64,000 nt of DNA from Moraxellaceae bacterium (lineage in GTDB: Bacteria > Pseudomonadota > Gammaproteobacteria > Pseudomonadales > Moraxellaceae). The stretch covers positions 1-64,000 of the forward strand of contig JAUSND010000027.1 of assembly GCA_030646295.1 (NCBI GenBank), read 5' to 3'. The position numbers and the translations under genes were made by a program. Within the stretch, counting starts at the first letter, position 1. Each line of letters opens with the position of its first letter. Below, one piece after another: positions 36,212 to 45,044 of the stretch. The notes below the pieces were generated by a model. The model ran no database searches. It was given only the letters and a program-made list of their open reading frames with translations, and was not told where the DNA came from.

Positions 36212-37753
36212 ATGACCAGCAAAGCCCCGATTCATTCAAAGGTGCAGGAAGTTGATGTTGCCATTCTTGGTGCCGGTTTCGGCGGCCTCTGCATGGCGAT
36301 CAAGTTGCGTGAAGCCGGAAACGACAACTTCGTGATCCTGGAAAAGGGCAGTGATGTTGGTGGTACCTGGTACTTCAACAGCTATCCCGGTGCTGCCTGT
36401 GATGTGCAGTCGCACATGTACTCCTTTTCGTTTGCCGGTAAGGCCGACTGGACCAAGCGTTACGCCCCCCAGCACGAAATTCACCAGTACATTCTTGATA
36501 CCACCGAGAAGTTCGGCATCCGCCCGTTTGTGCGCTTCAACCAGGAAGTGTGCGGGGCGCACTTTGATGAAACCACTGCGCGCTGGACCGTCAATACCAG
36601 GTCCGGGGATACGGTGATCTGCAAGCACTTCGTGCTGGCGTCGGGCCCGTTGCATGTGCCCTCCATCCCGAAAATCCGCGGTCTCGAAAACTTCAAGGGC
36701 AAGGTATTCCACTCTGCCGAGTGGGATCACGATTACGACCTGACCGGCAAGAATGTGGTGTCGATCGGAACGGGTGGCAGTGCCATCCAGTATGTGCCGG
36801 AAATTGCACCACAGGTGAAGCAGCTGTACGTGTTCCAGCGTACTCCGGCCTGGGTGATTCCGCGTGACGAGCGTGGCTATCTCGGCATTGAAAAGAGCCT
36901 GTTTGCAAAGTTACCGGCGCTGCGCAAGTTGCACCGTGCCCGTCTGTACTGGACTAACGAATCACGTCTGTGGCCCATCCTGAATCCGGCGATTGCCAAG
37001 TCGCTGCAGAAGCTGGCCCAGCTGTTCATCAGGGTTCAGGTGAAGGACAAGGAGATTGCGAAGAAGCTGACGCCGGATTACACCATCGGTTGCAAGCGTA
37101 TCCTGATTTCCAACAAGTACTTCCCTACCTTCAACCGTCCGAACGTGGAGCTGGTGACCGACAGCATCCAGGAGCTGCGCGAGCACTCCATCGTGACAAA
37201 GGATGGTGTGGAGCGTCCGGTGGACTGCATCATTCTGGGCACCGGTTTTGTGGTGGACCCGCGCGTCTACATGAAGAACTTCCCGGTGGAAGGTCGTGAC
37301 GGTCACGTGCTGAATGAAGACTGGAAGAACCTTGCACAGTCCTACCTTGGCACCACCACTACCGGTTACCCGAACATGTACCAGCTGGTGGGCCCGAACG
37401 TGGGGCTGGGCCACAACTCCATCATCTTCATGATCGAAGCCCAGGTGGACTACATCATGAGCTGCCTGAAGATCCTCAAGGACAAGGGGGCCGACTACAT
37501 TGACGTGAAGAAGGATGCCCAGGACCGTTTCAACGTCAAGGTGCAGGACGGCTTCAAAAACACGGTGTGGACAACGGGCTGTTCCAGCTGGTACCAGAGC
37601 GCTGAAGGTGGCAATTTTGCCCTGTGGCCATTCTCCACCTGGCGGTTCTGGCTGGAAACACGCAAGGTGCAAACCGGTGACTACGAGTTCGGTTTTGCCA
37701 AGGCGCCATTGTTGCCAAAGGCAAAAGCGAAGAAGGAAAAGGCAGCCGTCTGA
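36212..37753 (+). CDS. Baeyer-Villiger-type flavin monooxygenase
   Basis: 513 residues. FAD-binding GAGFGG at 20-25 with VILEKGSDVGGTW after it, the type I Baeyer-Villiger fingerprint FxGxxxHxxxW (F161, H167, W171 in FKGKVFHSAEW), and the NADPH-binding GTGGSA at 186-191. It would oxidise a ketone to an ester or lactone with NADPH and O2. No signal or membrane segment; Lys-rich C-terminal tail. Start at 36212 follows GAGGTG. Divergent from an AraC-type regulator, the usual setting of ketone or cyclic-compound catabolism; no hydrolase is directly adjacent, but one lies at 39.9 kb. Confidence 0.92.
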   Translation: MTSKAPIHSKVQEVDVAILGAGFGGLCMAIKLREAGNDNFVILEKGSDVGGTWYFNSYPGAACDVQSHMYSFSFAGKADWTKRYAPQHEIHQYILDTTEKFGIRPFVRFNQEVCGAHFDETTARWTVNTRSGDTVICKHFVLASGPLHVPSIPKIRGLENFKGKVFHSAEWDHDYDLTGKNVVSIGTGGSAIQYVPEIAPQVKQLYVFQRTPAWVIPRDERGYLGIEKSLFAKLPALRKLHRARLYWTNESRLWPILNPAIAKSLQKLAQLFIRVQVKDKEIAKKLTPDYTIGCKRILISNKYFPTFNRPNVELVTDSIQELREHSIVTKDGVERPVDCIILGTGFVVDPRVYMKNFPVEGRDGHVLNEDWKNLAQSYLGTTTTGYPNMYQLVGPNVGLGHNSIIFMIEAQVDYIMSCLKILKDKGADYIDVKKDAQDRFNVKVQDGFKNTVWTTGCSSWYQSAEGGNFALWPFSTWRFWLETRKVQTGDYEFGFAKAPLLPKAKAKKEKAAV

Positions 37754-37782
37754 CCTGATCCTCCAGATTAAAGCTGCTGAAT

Positions 37783-37813
37783 AAAAAATGGCGCGAATTT
37801 CGCGCCATTTTTT
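37783..37813. terminator. Bidirectional terminator after the monooxygenase
   Basis: AAAAAATGGCGCGA-ATT-TCGCGCCATTTTTT between convergent genes. Confidence 0.92.
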
Positions 37814-37833
37814 ATTGGATCACTGTTTTTTAA

Positions 37834-38340
37834 TCAGGAGTTTTCTGCCAAATACTGCAGTGTAAAGGCATGATCGGAGCGGAAGGATTTTTCAATCTGC
37901 TGGATGACCATGTGTTCAATTTTTCCGCCCAGCAGGGGAATGTTGACCTTTACATCAAACTCCAGCGCCATCGTGCTGTGATTGCTGTCGGCCTGTCTGA
38001 GTGTTCCGCTTGCCCGTACGTGAATAGGCAGGCCGTGCGGGATGATTTCCAGTACAAAGTCGGCATGCTCCGGCGTGATGCGGTTCCAGCTGGACACATA
38101 GCGCAGGGCCTGTTCGGGGTGCAGGAACCTCTGTACCAGCGCCGGTATCTTGTCGGGGGGGATGCTCAGGGTGCGTGTCATGTCCAGACTGATCCGGGTG
38201 CCGCTGACATCAAACTGGTGAACCTCATAGGCGCTGATGCCCAGTGCCCGGTATTTCTTGTGCGGGTATTCCGGATCACCAAAGACCTGCCACAGTTTTT
38301 CCACGCTGGCGGGATAGTCTTGCTGGAAGCTGGCTTTCAT
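37834..38340 (-). CDS. DUF2505-like protein
   Basis: 168 residues with the pattern of the SRPBCC/START-related DUF2505 group: FQQDYPASVEKLWQVFGDPEY, ALRYVSSWNR, EFDVKVNIPLLGGKIEHMVIQ. The last block ends in a helix, as in proteins holding a hydrophobic ligand. Start at 38340 by comparison with the family; an upstream frame to 38607 mostly overlaps the next gene. Possible lipid-binding role; substrate unknown. Confidence 0.72.
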   Translation of the reverse strand: MKASFQQDYPASVEKLWQVFGDPEYPHKKYRALGISAYEVHQFDVSGTRISLDMTRTLSIPPDKIPALVQRFLHPEQALRYVSSWNRITPEHADFVLEIIPHGLPIHVRASGTLRQADSNHSTMALEFDVKVNIPLLGGKIEHMVIQQIEKSFRSDHAFTLQYLAENS

Positions 38341-38491
38341 GAGGATGTCAGATTGTCCCGTGAGTCGTTTTTCAGTTATGCAGAATAACCCGGCTTGTTG
38401 TTGGGGCGGCTGCTTGCTCCGTGTAATCAGCTGCCGCTTTCGCCAGAGCGGATGACTGTCGGGTACGTTCTTTCGGTGACGTACTACAAAT

Positions 38492-38665
38492 CTAGAGCGC
38501 TTCGACTTTCTGTTCGCCGCAGCGCTCGCACTTGTACACCGTGACCAGTTTTCCCTTCTGCACGTCAAACTGCTTGTCCTGCCATATCGTCCATTTGTGA
38601 AAGCCATGCTGGCACATGCCTTTTGGTTTGGCAGCCGGCCTTCGGAATGGCACTACATCACCCAT
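38492..38665 (-). CDS. Small zinc-ribbon-like protein (57 residues)
   Basis: 57 residues, too short for a general ORF list and overlapping a different frame. It begins MGDVVPFRRP and ends VEAL with TAG. Four likely metal ligands: Cys18 and His20 or His23 (CQHGFH) and Cys46 and Cys49 (CERCG), with the central KQFDVQKGKLVTVYKC. I recall similar small proteins in Pseudomonas and relatives, function unknown. Its start lies 10 bases downstream of the aminotransferase stop, and it may be co-transcribed with it. Confidence 0.72.
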   Translation of the reverse strand: MGDVVPFRRPAAKPKGMCQHGFHKWTIWQDKQFDVQKGKLVTVYKCERCGEQKVEAL

Positions 38666-38674
38666 GAGTGTTGC

Positions 38675-39832
38675 TCACACAGCAGCCGATGCGGGCTGCG
38701 GGCTGGCAAGGATTCTTTTCACGGCCTTGTCCAGATTGCCAACCGCCTGATCAATGTTTTGCAGCTTGTCGAGACCGAACAGGCCAACACGGAACGTTTT
38801 GTAGTCGGTAGGCTCGTCACACATCAGCGGGACGCCGGCAGCGGTTTGCAGGCCAAGCTCAATGAATTTACGGCCGGTATGCACCAGATCATCATCGGTG
38901 TAGCTGACGACGACACCTGGTGCTTCAAAGCCAGGTGCGGCGACGCTGCGGAAACCGTTTTCGCCCAGCAGCGCACGGACGCGCCGTCCCAGTTCAAACT
39001 GCCTTTCACGCAGCAGGGCAAACCCGGCGGCTTCGGTTTCCTTCATGGCATCACGGAATGCGGCGAGGGCCCCGGTGGGCAGTGTGGCGTGATAGGCGTG
39101 GCCGCCATTTTCATAGGCCTGCATTATCTGCAGCCACTTTTTGAGATCAGCGGCAAAGCTGCTGCTTGTCGTTGCGTTGACCTGTGCAAGTGCGGCAGCG
39201 CTCAGCATGACCAATGCGCAGCAGGGTGATGCACTCCAGCCTTTTTGCGGGGCACTGATCAGTACGTCAATGCCGCATGACTGCATGTCAACCCAGATGG
39301 CGCCTGAGGCCACGCAGTCGAGCACAAACAGTCCGCCAACAGCGTGCACGGCATCTGCCACGGCGCGCAGGTAGTCGTCCGGCAGAATGATGCCGGATGC
39401 CGTTTCCACGTGCGGGGCAAAGACCAGTGCGGGTTTTTCGGCATGAATGGCCGCGACCACTTCGTCAATCGGCGCTGGTGCAAAAGCCGCTTGCCTGCCT
39501 GCGCTGACGGGACGTGCCTTCATGACGAAGGTGTCAGAGGGAATCTGGCCCATGTCGAAAATCTGCGTCCAGCGGTAACTGAACCAGCCATTGCGCAACA
39601 CCATGCATTTCCGGCCGGTGGCCAGTTGGCGGGCCACCGCCTCCATGCCAAAGCTGCCCCCGCCGGGAACAACGGCAACAGCCTCCGCGTTATAAACCTG
39701 CTTCAGCGTGCCGGAGATATCCCGCATGACCTGCTGGAATTCTTTCGACATGTGATTGAGTGCGCGGTCGGTAAACACAACCGAATATTCGAGCAGGCCT
39801 TCGGGATCGACAGCAGGGTATTGGGTGGACAT
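38675..39832 (-). CDS. Class V aminotransferase (alanine-glyoxylate type)
   Basis: 385 residues. PLP-dependent fold type I enzyme of the alanine:glyoxylate/serine:pyruvate aminotransferase group. Seen: AVAVVPGGGSFGMEAVARQLATG (cofactor-phosphate loop), FAPHVETASGIILPDDY, DCVASGAIWVDM with the cofactor Asp, and the PLP-Lys in SAPQKGWSASP. Soluble. Substrate not defined by sequence alone. It stands upstream of the small zinc-ribbon gene. Confidence 0.9.
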   Translation of the reverse strand: MSTQYPAVDPEGLLEYSVVFTDRALNHMSKEFQQVMRDISGTLKQVYNAEAVAVVPGGGSFGMEAVARQLATGRKCMVLRNGWFSYRWTQIFDMGQIPSDTFVMKARPVSAGRQAAFAPAPIDEVVAAIHAEKPALVFAPHVETASGIILPDDYLRAVADAVHAVGGLFVLDCVASGAIWVDMQSCGIDVLISAPQKGWSASPCCALVMLSAAALAQVNATTSSSFAADLKKWLQIMQAYENGGHAYHATLPTGALAAFRDAMKETEAAGFALLRERQFELGRRVRALLGENGFRSVAAPGFEAPGVVVSYTDDDLVHTGRKFIELGLQTAAGVPLMCDEPTDYKTFRVGLFGLDKLQNIDQAVGNLDKAVKRILASPQPASAAV

Positions 39833-39935
39833 GAACGGGTTCCTGAAATGACAGCATGAGGCCTGCGCTGTGGCGGCTTCACTTGTTGTTTGCCTGCATC
39901 ATGCCGTCACTTGGCCAGAAACATCAAGGCAGGGG

Positions 39936-41162
39936 TTATGCCCGGTCAAATCCGATCCTGTGCATGAAACTGGCCATTTCCTTCAGGTATTTGCCCTGGT
40001 CCAGATGGATCAGGTGATTGCCGGGGAACCAGTGCAGGTTGGGGCGGTCCCAGTGATCCCACAGCAGGCGCGAATGCTTGGGCGGAGCAAAGCGGTCGCC
40101 GGCACCGGCCACGATCATCAGCCGTTCCTTCGGAAGGCGTGGGGGATACGTCAGCGGGCAGCTTGCGGCCATGACATGGCGGGCCTCGCGGATATCCATG
40201 CCGGCCAGGCGCAGGCCGGTCTTGATGAACTCACTGGCCGGGCTCCATTCCAGAATCAGGTCCAGAATGCTGGCCAGGGGTACATTGGGAATCGCAAAAG
40301 CCAGACGGTCTTCGACGGCGGCCAGCAATGACGTGGTAAAGCCGCCCAGCGAGATGCCGGTGACACCGATCTGCGGTGCGCCCAGATCCTCCAGATAATC
40401 CATGTACAGGCGGAAATCATGCACGGCATGGGCAATCGTTTCATTGATGTGCGAGAAGCCGTGCGAGAAGTAGCCATGGCCGGAGAACGGCGACAGTGCC
40501 TCCTGGCGTCGGCCATGAAAGGGCAGGGTGTAGAGCAGGACGTCATAACCCTGCTCGTAAAACCAGGGCATGGCCAGAAAACGGCTGTTGATCCAGTACG
40601 GGTCGGCCACAAAGCCGTGGATCAGGCAGATGGTCGGGCGTGCCGGGCCGTCATGACGCCAGTGCTCGGCCCAGGCGATGCGGTTGCGGCGGTGTCGGGC
40701 ATATTGCTCGCGCATGGCCGGGTTGACGGCCTGAAAGGGGCTTTCGAATGACAGCACCTCCACCCGGCCTTCTTTCGGCTTGTGCGCCAGATGGCCTGCC
40801 GGATGATGGCGTACGCTGACCTTCTGCCGGGAGCGCGTGAAGAAGCGGGTGGTGTCATGGCTGTCGGCCATGTCCTTGTAAAAGCCGAACCGGGCACGGT
40901 CGGCCTGAAAGCGGCCGGGCCAGAGTGTGGTCGGCAGGGCCATGCCAAGGGCGAAGGCGGCGAGGGCAGTGCGCATGCCCAGATCCACTACCGCGGTGCC
41001 GTCCACCATGGCCTGTGATTTCAGGTCCAGATAAAAGTCGTCAGGAAACTTGTGAAAGGCCGGGTCCAGATTGTTCCACCAGGGCTGCTCGGGCATCAGC
41101 CGGCGGGAATGGCCATAGGTTTCATTGGCCACGCGGGAGACATACTGCGCAATCTGTTCCAT
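39936..41162 (-). CDS. Alpha/beta hydrolase
   Basis: 408 residues. The alpha/beta-hydrolase fold occupies about residues 155-405 after an N-terminal helical region. Oxyanion segment LIHGFVADPYW, nucleophile elbow GISLGG, Asp in AGAGDRFAPP and His in FPGNHLIHLDQG form a full catalytic triad. No signal peptide. Esterase or lipase-like; the substrate is unknown. Divergent from dnaX. Confidence 0.85.
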   Translation of the reverse strand: MEQIAQYVSRVANETYGHSRRLMPEQPWWNNLDPAFHKFPDDFYLDLKSQAMVDGTAVVDLGMRTALAAFALGMALPTTLWPGRFQADRARFGFYKDMADSHDTTRFFTRSRQKVSVRHHPAGHLAHKPKEGRVEVLSFESPFQAVNPAMREQYARHRRNRIAWAEHWRHDGPARPTICLIHGFVADPYWINSRFLAMPWFYEQGYDVLLYTLPFHGRRQEALSPFSGHGYFSHGFSHINETIAHAVHDFRLYMDYLEDLGAPQIGVTGISLGGFTTSLLAAVEDRLAFAIPNVPLASILDLILEWSPASEFIKTGLRLAGMDIREARHVMAASCPLTYPPRLPKERLMIVAGAGDRFAPPKHSRLLWDHWDRPNLHWFPGNHLIHLDQGKYLKEMASFMHRIGFDRA

Positions 41163-41417
41163 GGAGCTTCTTCTGACTGGTTGGTCGCAAGAAGATACGG
41201 GGCGCCTGTGCTTGTGGGCAAGCGCTTGTCCGGTCGGTTGGCGGCTTTTTGTGCAAGTGCATCGGCTTTTGACGGTTTTGTCGGCAGCCAGTGCCCTGAA
41301 TGACGATTACGCATGGATAATTGGCGACAGGTTGCCTAGCATAGACCCCCTTTGAGAGTGCTCCCTTCAGGGGAGGGCCAGAGGCTGTTCCCGCAACAAC
41401 GGGCAAGGATTGGTGGC

Positions 41418-43280
41418 ATGAGTTATCAGGTTCTGGCGCGCAAATACCGTCCCAAAAGCTTTCGCGAGCTGATCGGGCAGGAGCATGTCGCGCGTGCGCT
41501 CATCAATGCGCTGGATCAGGACCGCCTGCACCATGCCTACCTGTTCACCGGCACCCGTGGCGTGGGCAAGACCACCATCGCCCGCATCCTGGCCAAGTGC
41601 CTGAATTGTGAAACCGGCGTCAGTTCCGAGCCCTGCGGTGTCTGCTCCACCTGCCGCGAGATTGATGAAGGCCGTTTCGTTGACCTGATCGAGGTTGATG
41701 CCGCCTCGCGCACCAAGGTCGAGGACACACGCGAGCTGCTCGACAATGTGCAGTACGCACCGACACGCGGCCGCTACAAGGTTTACCTGATTGACGAAGT
41801 GCACATGCTGTCCGGGCACTCCTTCAATGCCTTGCTGAAAACGCTGGAAGAGCCGCCTCCCCATGTGAAGTTCCTGCTGGCGACGACCGATCCGCAAAAA
41901 CTGCCCGTCACCATCCTGTCACGCTGCCTGCAGTTTTCGCTCAAGGCCATGTCGCCCGAGCGCGTGGTCGAGCATCTTTCTGTTGTGCTGCAGAAAGAAA
42001 TGGTGGAGTTCGAGGAGAGTGCACTCTGGGAGCTGGGGCGTGCCGCCAACGGCTCCATGCGTGATGCGTTGTCACTGACCGATCAGGCGATTGCCTTTGG
42101 CAACGGCCGGCTGGGTACGGCTGATGTACGCAGCATGCTGGGTTCGATTGACCGTGATCTCGTTTTCCGTGTGCTGGATGCGGTGAATTCCGGTGATGCT
42201 GCCGTGGTGCTGGAGGTATGTGCACAACTGGCGGAGCAGAGCGTCGATTTTTCCGGCGCCCTGGCCGAACTTGTTTCTACCCTGCATCGCATTGCGCTTG
42301 GCCAGATGCTGCCTGCTGCCGTGGATAATTCCCTCGGTGATGCCGATCGCGTGCTGGCGCTGGCGCAAGCCATGACAGCCGAAGACACGCAGCTCTATTA
42401 CCAGATTGCCCTGCATGGCCGTCGTGACATGCCATGGGCGGCCGATGCCCGTTCCGGTTTTGAAATGACCCTCATGCGCATGCTGGCGTTCCGCCCCGTG
42501 CCCGTGTCACCCGAGGCAGTGCAGGGCGGTGCGCGTACCGCCATGCCAGGCCGCCCGGCGGCACCGGGCACCAGGCCAGGCGGCTCCGGTGGTGGCGTGC
42601 AGGCCATGCAGTCAGCGCCCGTGCGCGCATCGGCTGCCGTGGCCATGGCACAGCCGCAACAACAGCACCAGCCGGTGTCCCGCCCTGTGGCGGGTCCTGC
42701 CGCCGCTGTCGCCCGTGCCGAAGCGCCGGCATCCAATGTCATCCCGCTCAAGCCGGCCCCTTATCAGGCGCCCCAACAGGTAACCCAGCAGGCACCACAA
42801 CCGGTACCGCAGGAAGTTGCCGCTGTTGCTCCGGCCGTTGCTGCGGTACCGCAAGCAAGAGAGCCGGCTTTTTCCTGTAGCGGCAATCCGCAGGATTACT
42901 GCACCCCGGAAAGCTGGGAGCAGTGGGTGCGTCACAGCGGGCTTGCCGGTGGCGGACTCAATCTGGCCCGTCATGCGGCCATGATGGTGCTGGCGGATGG
43001 TGCCTGTGAATTCCAGCTTGCTGCCAAGCACGACATCCTGGCCAGCGGCCAGTCGTTCGGCCAGATCGAGGAGTGCTTTCGCCGGCACTTTCCCGGCGTC
43101 CAGTTGCGCATGGCCAAAAAAGACCCTGTCTACGCAACACCAATGCAGGTGATTGCTGCCCGCAAGCAGGCTCGCCTGCAAGCCGCCACGGCAACCCTGC
43201 AGGCTGATCCGTTTGTGCAGACACTCATGAATGACTTCCAGGCAGAAATCCTGCCGGATTCGATTAACCCTATTGATTAA
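41418..43280 (+). CDS. dnaX: DNA polymerase III subunit tau/gamma DnaX
   Basis: Clamp-loader ATPase subunit. 620 residues. Walker A GTRGVGKT at 45-52, zinc Cys at 64, 73, 76 and 79 (CLNCETGVSSEPCGVCSTC), Walker B YLIDEVHML, and sensor 1 ATTDPQKLP. Domains I-III reach to about 365; a long Ala/Pro/Gln-rich linker (~370-490) leads to the tau-specific C-terminal domains. Start at 41418 (MSYQVLARKYRP) with AAGGA ten bases upstream. Heads dnaX-ybaB-(secreted)-recR. I see no programmed frameshift heptamer after domain III. Confidence 0.97.
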   Translation: MSYQVLARKYRPKSFRELIGQEHVARALINALDQDRLHHAYLFTGTRGVGKTTIARILAKCLNCETGVSSEPCGVCSTCREIDEGRFVDLIEVDAASRTKVEDTRELLDNVQYAPTRGRYKVYLIDEVHMLSGHSFNALLKTLEEPPPHVKFLLATTDPQKLPVTILSRCLQFSLKAMSPERVVEHLSVVLQKEMVEFEESALWELGRAANGSMRDALSLTDQAIAFGNGRLGTADVRSMLGSIDRDLVFRVLDAVNSGDAAVVLEVCAQLAEQSVDFSGALAELVSTLHRIALGQMLPAAVDNSLGDADRVLALAQAMTAEDTQLYYQIALHGRRDMPWAADARSGFEMTLMRMLAFRPVPVSPEAVQGGARTAMPGRPAAPGTRPGGSGGGVQAMQSAPVRASAAVAMAQPQQQHQPVSRPVAGPAAAVARAEAPASNVIPLKPAPYQAPQQVTQQAPQPVPQEVAAVAPAVAAVPQAREPAFSCSGNPQDYCTPESWEQWVRHSGLAGGGLNLARHAAMMVLADGACEFQLAAKHDILASGQSFGQIEECFRRHFPGVQLRMAKKDPVYATPMQVIAARKQARLQAATATLQADPFVQTLMNDFQAEILPDSINPID

Positions 43281-43295
43281 AGAGAGACTATCGCC

Positions 43296-43625
43296 ATGAA
43301 CATGCAGCAACTGATGCAACAGGCCCAGCGCATGCAGGAACAGATGCAGAAGCAGATGGCAAAAGCGCAGGAAGAGCTGGCCAATTCCGAAATCCAGGGC
43401 GAGTCCGGCGCCGGTCTTGTGAAAGTCACGATGACGGGACGTCATGACGTGAAGCGTGTCGAAATTGACGACAGCTTGCTGAAAGAAGACAAGGAAATGC
43501 TGGAAGACTTGATTGCAGCAGCGGTCAACGATGCCGTGCGCAAGGTCGAGGCCTTCAGCCAGAGCAAGATGGGTGCCGTGACTCAGGGACTCAATCTGCC
43601 AGCAGGCATGAAGCTGCCTTTCTGA
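43296..43625 (+). CDS. ybaB: YbaB/EbfC nucleoid-associated protein
   Basis: 109 residues. The Met/Gln-rich helix [20 protein letters not shown], the beta segment [18 protein letters not shown], and the C-terminal [10 protein letters not shown]-like end ([10 protein letters not shown]). A small dimeric DNA-binding protein. It starts 15 bases after dnaX. Confidence 0.96.
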   Translation: MNMQQLMQQAQRMQEQMQKQMAKAQEELANSEIQGESGAGLVKVTMTGRHDVKRVEIDDSLLKEDKEMLEDLIAAAVNDAVRKVEAFSQSKMGAVTQGLNLPAGMKLPF

Positions 43626-43652
43626 CAGGGTTGCCTACAGAGAATAAAAATA

Positions 43653-44105
43653 ATGCGGAAAATTATTCTGACGTTCGCTTTCATGTGCCTGGCAGCGCCG
43701 GTGCTGGCCAGTCCCTTCAGGGAGGTTGGTCGTGATGGCCGCTACGTGGAGTATCAGGGGGAGTTGACCCTGAGCGGCCGCTTCGAGCGTTTGCAGGACT
43801 CCATCACGCTGGACTGGCGTGGTGACCGTGTCTGCTTTTTTCCGGATGCCACAGGGCTGAAGCAGTTGCCCCGGGCTTTTGCCACCAACAAGCCTGCCAT
43901 GTTCTGTTTTGCCAATACCCGTTCCAGCATTACGGCCCTTGGTCTGCCACCACAGCCCCCTGCGGGTGCCTGCGGCATGACGGGTACGGCAACGGTAGGC
44001 ATTTCGCGGTATGTCGTCGAAAGCGGCATGGGTGAAACCTATGATCTGGCGACACTGGTCAAGGCAGAAAATGTCTCGCCCCTGAAGTCGGTGGCGTGCC
44101 CCTGA
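43653..44105 (+). CDS. Secreted protein of unknown function inserted between ybaB and recR
   Basis: 150 residues. Signal peptide 1-19 ([19 protein letters not shown]), then [21 protein letters not shown]. Several Cys ([24 protein letters not shown] at the end) could make disulfides. I do not recognise the family. Its stop shares one base with the recR start (TGATG), so translation is probably coupled. Confidence 0.72.
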   Translation: MRKIILTFAFMCLAAPVLASPFREVGRDGRYVEYQGELTLSGRFERLQDSITLDWRGDRVCFFPDATGLKQLPRAFATNKPAMFCFANTRSSITALGLPPQPPAGACGMTGTATVGISRYVVESGMGETYDLATLVKAENVSPLKSVACP

Positions 44106-44704
44106 TGTTCCTGAGTCCTCTTGTTACCGAGCTGGTAGAAGCCTTGCGTGTGTTGCCGGGCGTTGGTCCGAAGTCGGCACAGCGCATGGCATTGCACTTG
44201 CTTGAGCGGCAGCGTGCAGGAGGTCTCAAGCTGGCCGAAGTGCTGACACGTGCCATGGAGCAGGTGCGCGAGTGTCGCGAGTGCCAGAGCCTGACCGAAC
44301 AGGACGTTTGTCATCTTTGCACCAGTACCTCGCGTGACCGTTCCATCCTCTGTGTGGTCGAAACCCCGGTGGATGTACTGGCGGTGGAAAGCGCGGGTTC
44401 CTTTCGCGGTTTGTACTTTGTCCTCAAGGGCCATCTCTCGCCGCTGGACGGCATTGGTCCCAGGGAGCTGGGTATTCCAAAACTGCTGGAGCGCGTGCGA
44501 CAGGGTGAGGTACGTGAGCTGATTCTTGCCACCAATCCCACGGTGGAAGGTGAAGCCACCGCCCACTACATCCGTGAAGCCCTGCGTGATACCGGCATTG
44601 TGGTCAGCCGCATTGCGCATGGCGTGCCCATGGGCGGTGAACTGGAGTTTGTGGACGGCAATACACTGGCCCATGCCCTGGCCGGGCGCAAAGCCCTGGG
44701 TTGA
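44105..44704 (+). CDS. recR: Recombination protein RecR
   Basis: RecFOR pathway protein that loads RecA at gaps. 199 residues. N-terminal helix-hairpin-helix [13 protein letters not shown], zinc Cys 57, 60, 69 and 72 ([16 protein letters not shown]), and the Toprim domain with [29 protein letters not shown] and [17 protein letters not shown] start at ATG 44105 (MFLSPLV), coupled to the previous stop, in place of the ATG three codons earlier. Confidence 0.96.
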   Translation: MFLSPLVTELVEALRVLPGVGPKSAQRMALHLLERQRAGGLKLAEVLTRAMEQVRECRECQSLTEQDVCHLCTSTSRDRSILCVVETPVDVLAVESAGSFRGLYFVLKGHLSPLDGIGPRELGIPKLLERVRQGEVRELILATNPTVEGEATAHYIREALRDTGIVVSRIAHGVPMGGELEFVDGNTLAHALAGRKALG

Positions 44705-45044
44705 GTCAATAAGCCCCCCATCGGTCAGTCCGGACAAAACAGGCGGCTTTACGGGCCATTCCCTCCGGTTGTGCTCTGCGGTCTTTGACAAGTCCTCCCT
44801 GAACGGATAAGAACTGTCCGGTCATCAAGAATCCCTCGGTGAGGGATTTTTTTTGGCCTTTTGGTGATGCCTGTGCTGCCGGACGTGCGGCCTGGGTCAC
44901 TGCAGTCGCCGGCCGTGCCGGCACCGGTTCGTGCGCGTTTCTGCACATGGGTGGACGGGTGTCGCAGGCAGGTGTTATCCGGCGTGCTGTCTCGGCTTGG
45001 TTGCCGTGAGACCGGCAGCATGTCGCTATCTCCGAGGGTATGTC
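44705..45044. other. 340-base gap between recR and the acyl-CoA dehydrogenase gene
   Basis: It holds the terminator listed below at 44830, and past that presumably the promoter and leader of the acyl-CoA dehydrogenase gene. I see no gene or other clear element in it. Confidence 0.6.
44830..44854 (+). terminator. Terminator of the dnaX-recR operon
   Basis: AATCCCTC-GGT-GAGGGATT followed by a run of six or more T, 126 bases past recR. Confidence 0.85.

Noticed and set aside
37834-38607. 257-codon frame of the DUF2505-like gene with extra N-terminal part
   Set aside because: The first ~89 codons overlap the small zinc-ribbon gene in another frame and have no family match; the family start is at 38340.
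43116-43122. A-rich AAAAAAG in dnaX, as a programmed frameshift site
   Set aside because: It lies near the end of the gene (about residue 567), far past domain III, and is not in the A-AAA-AAG phase needed, so it could not make a gamma-sized product.
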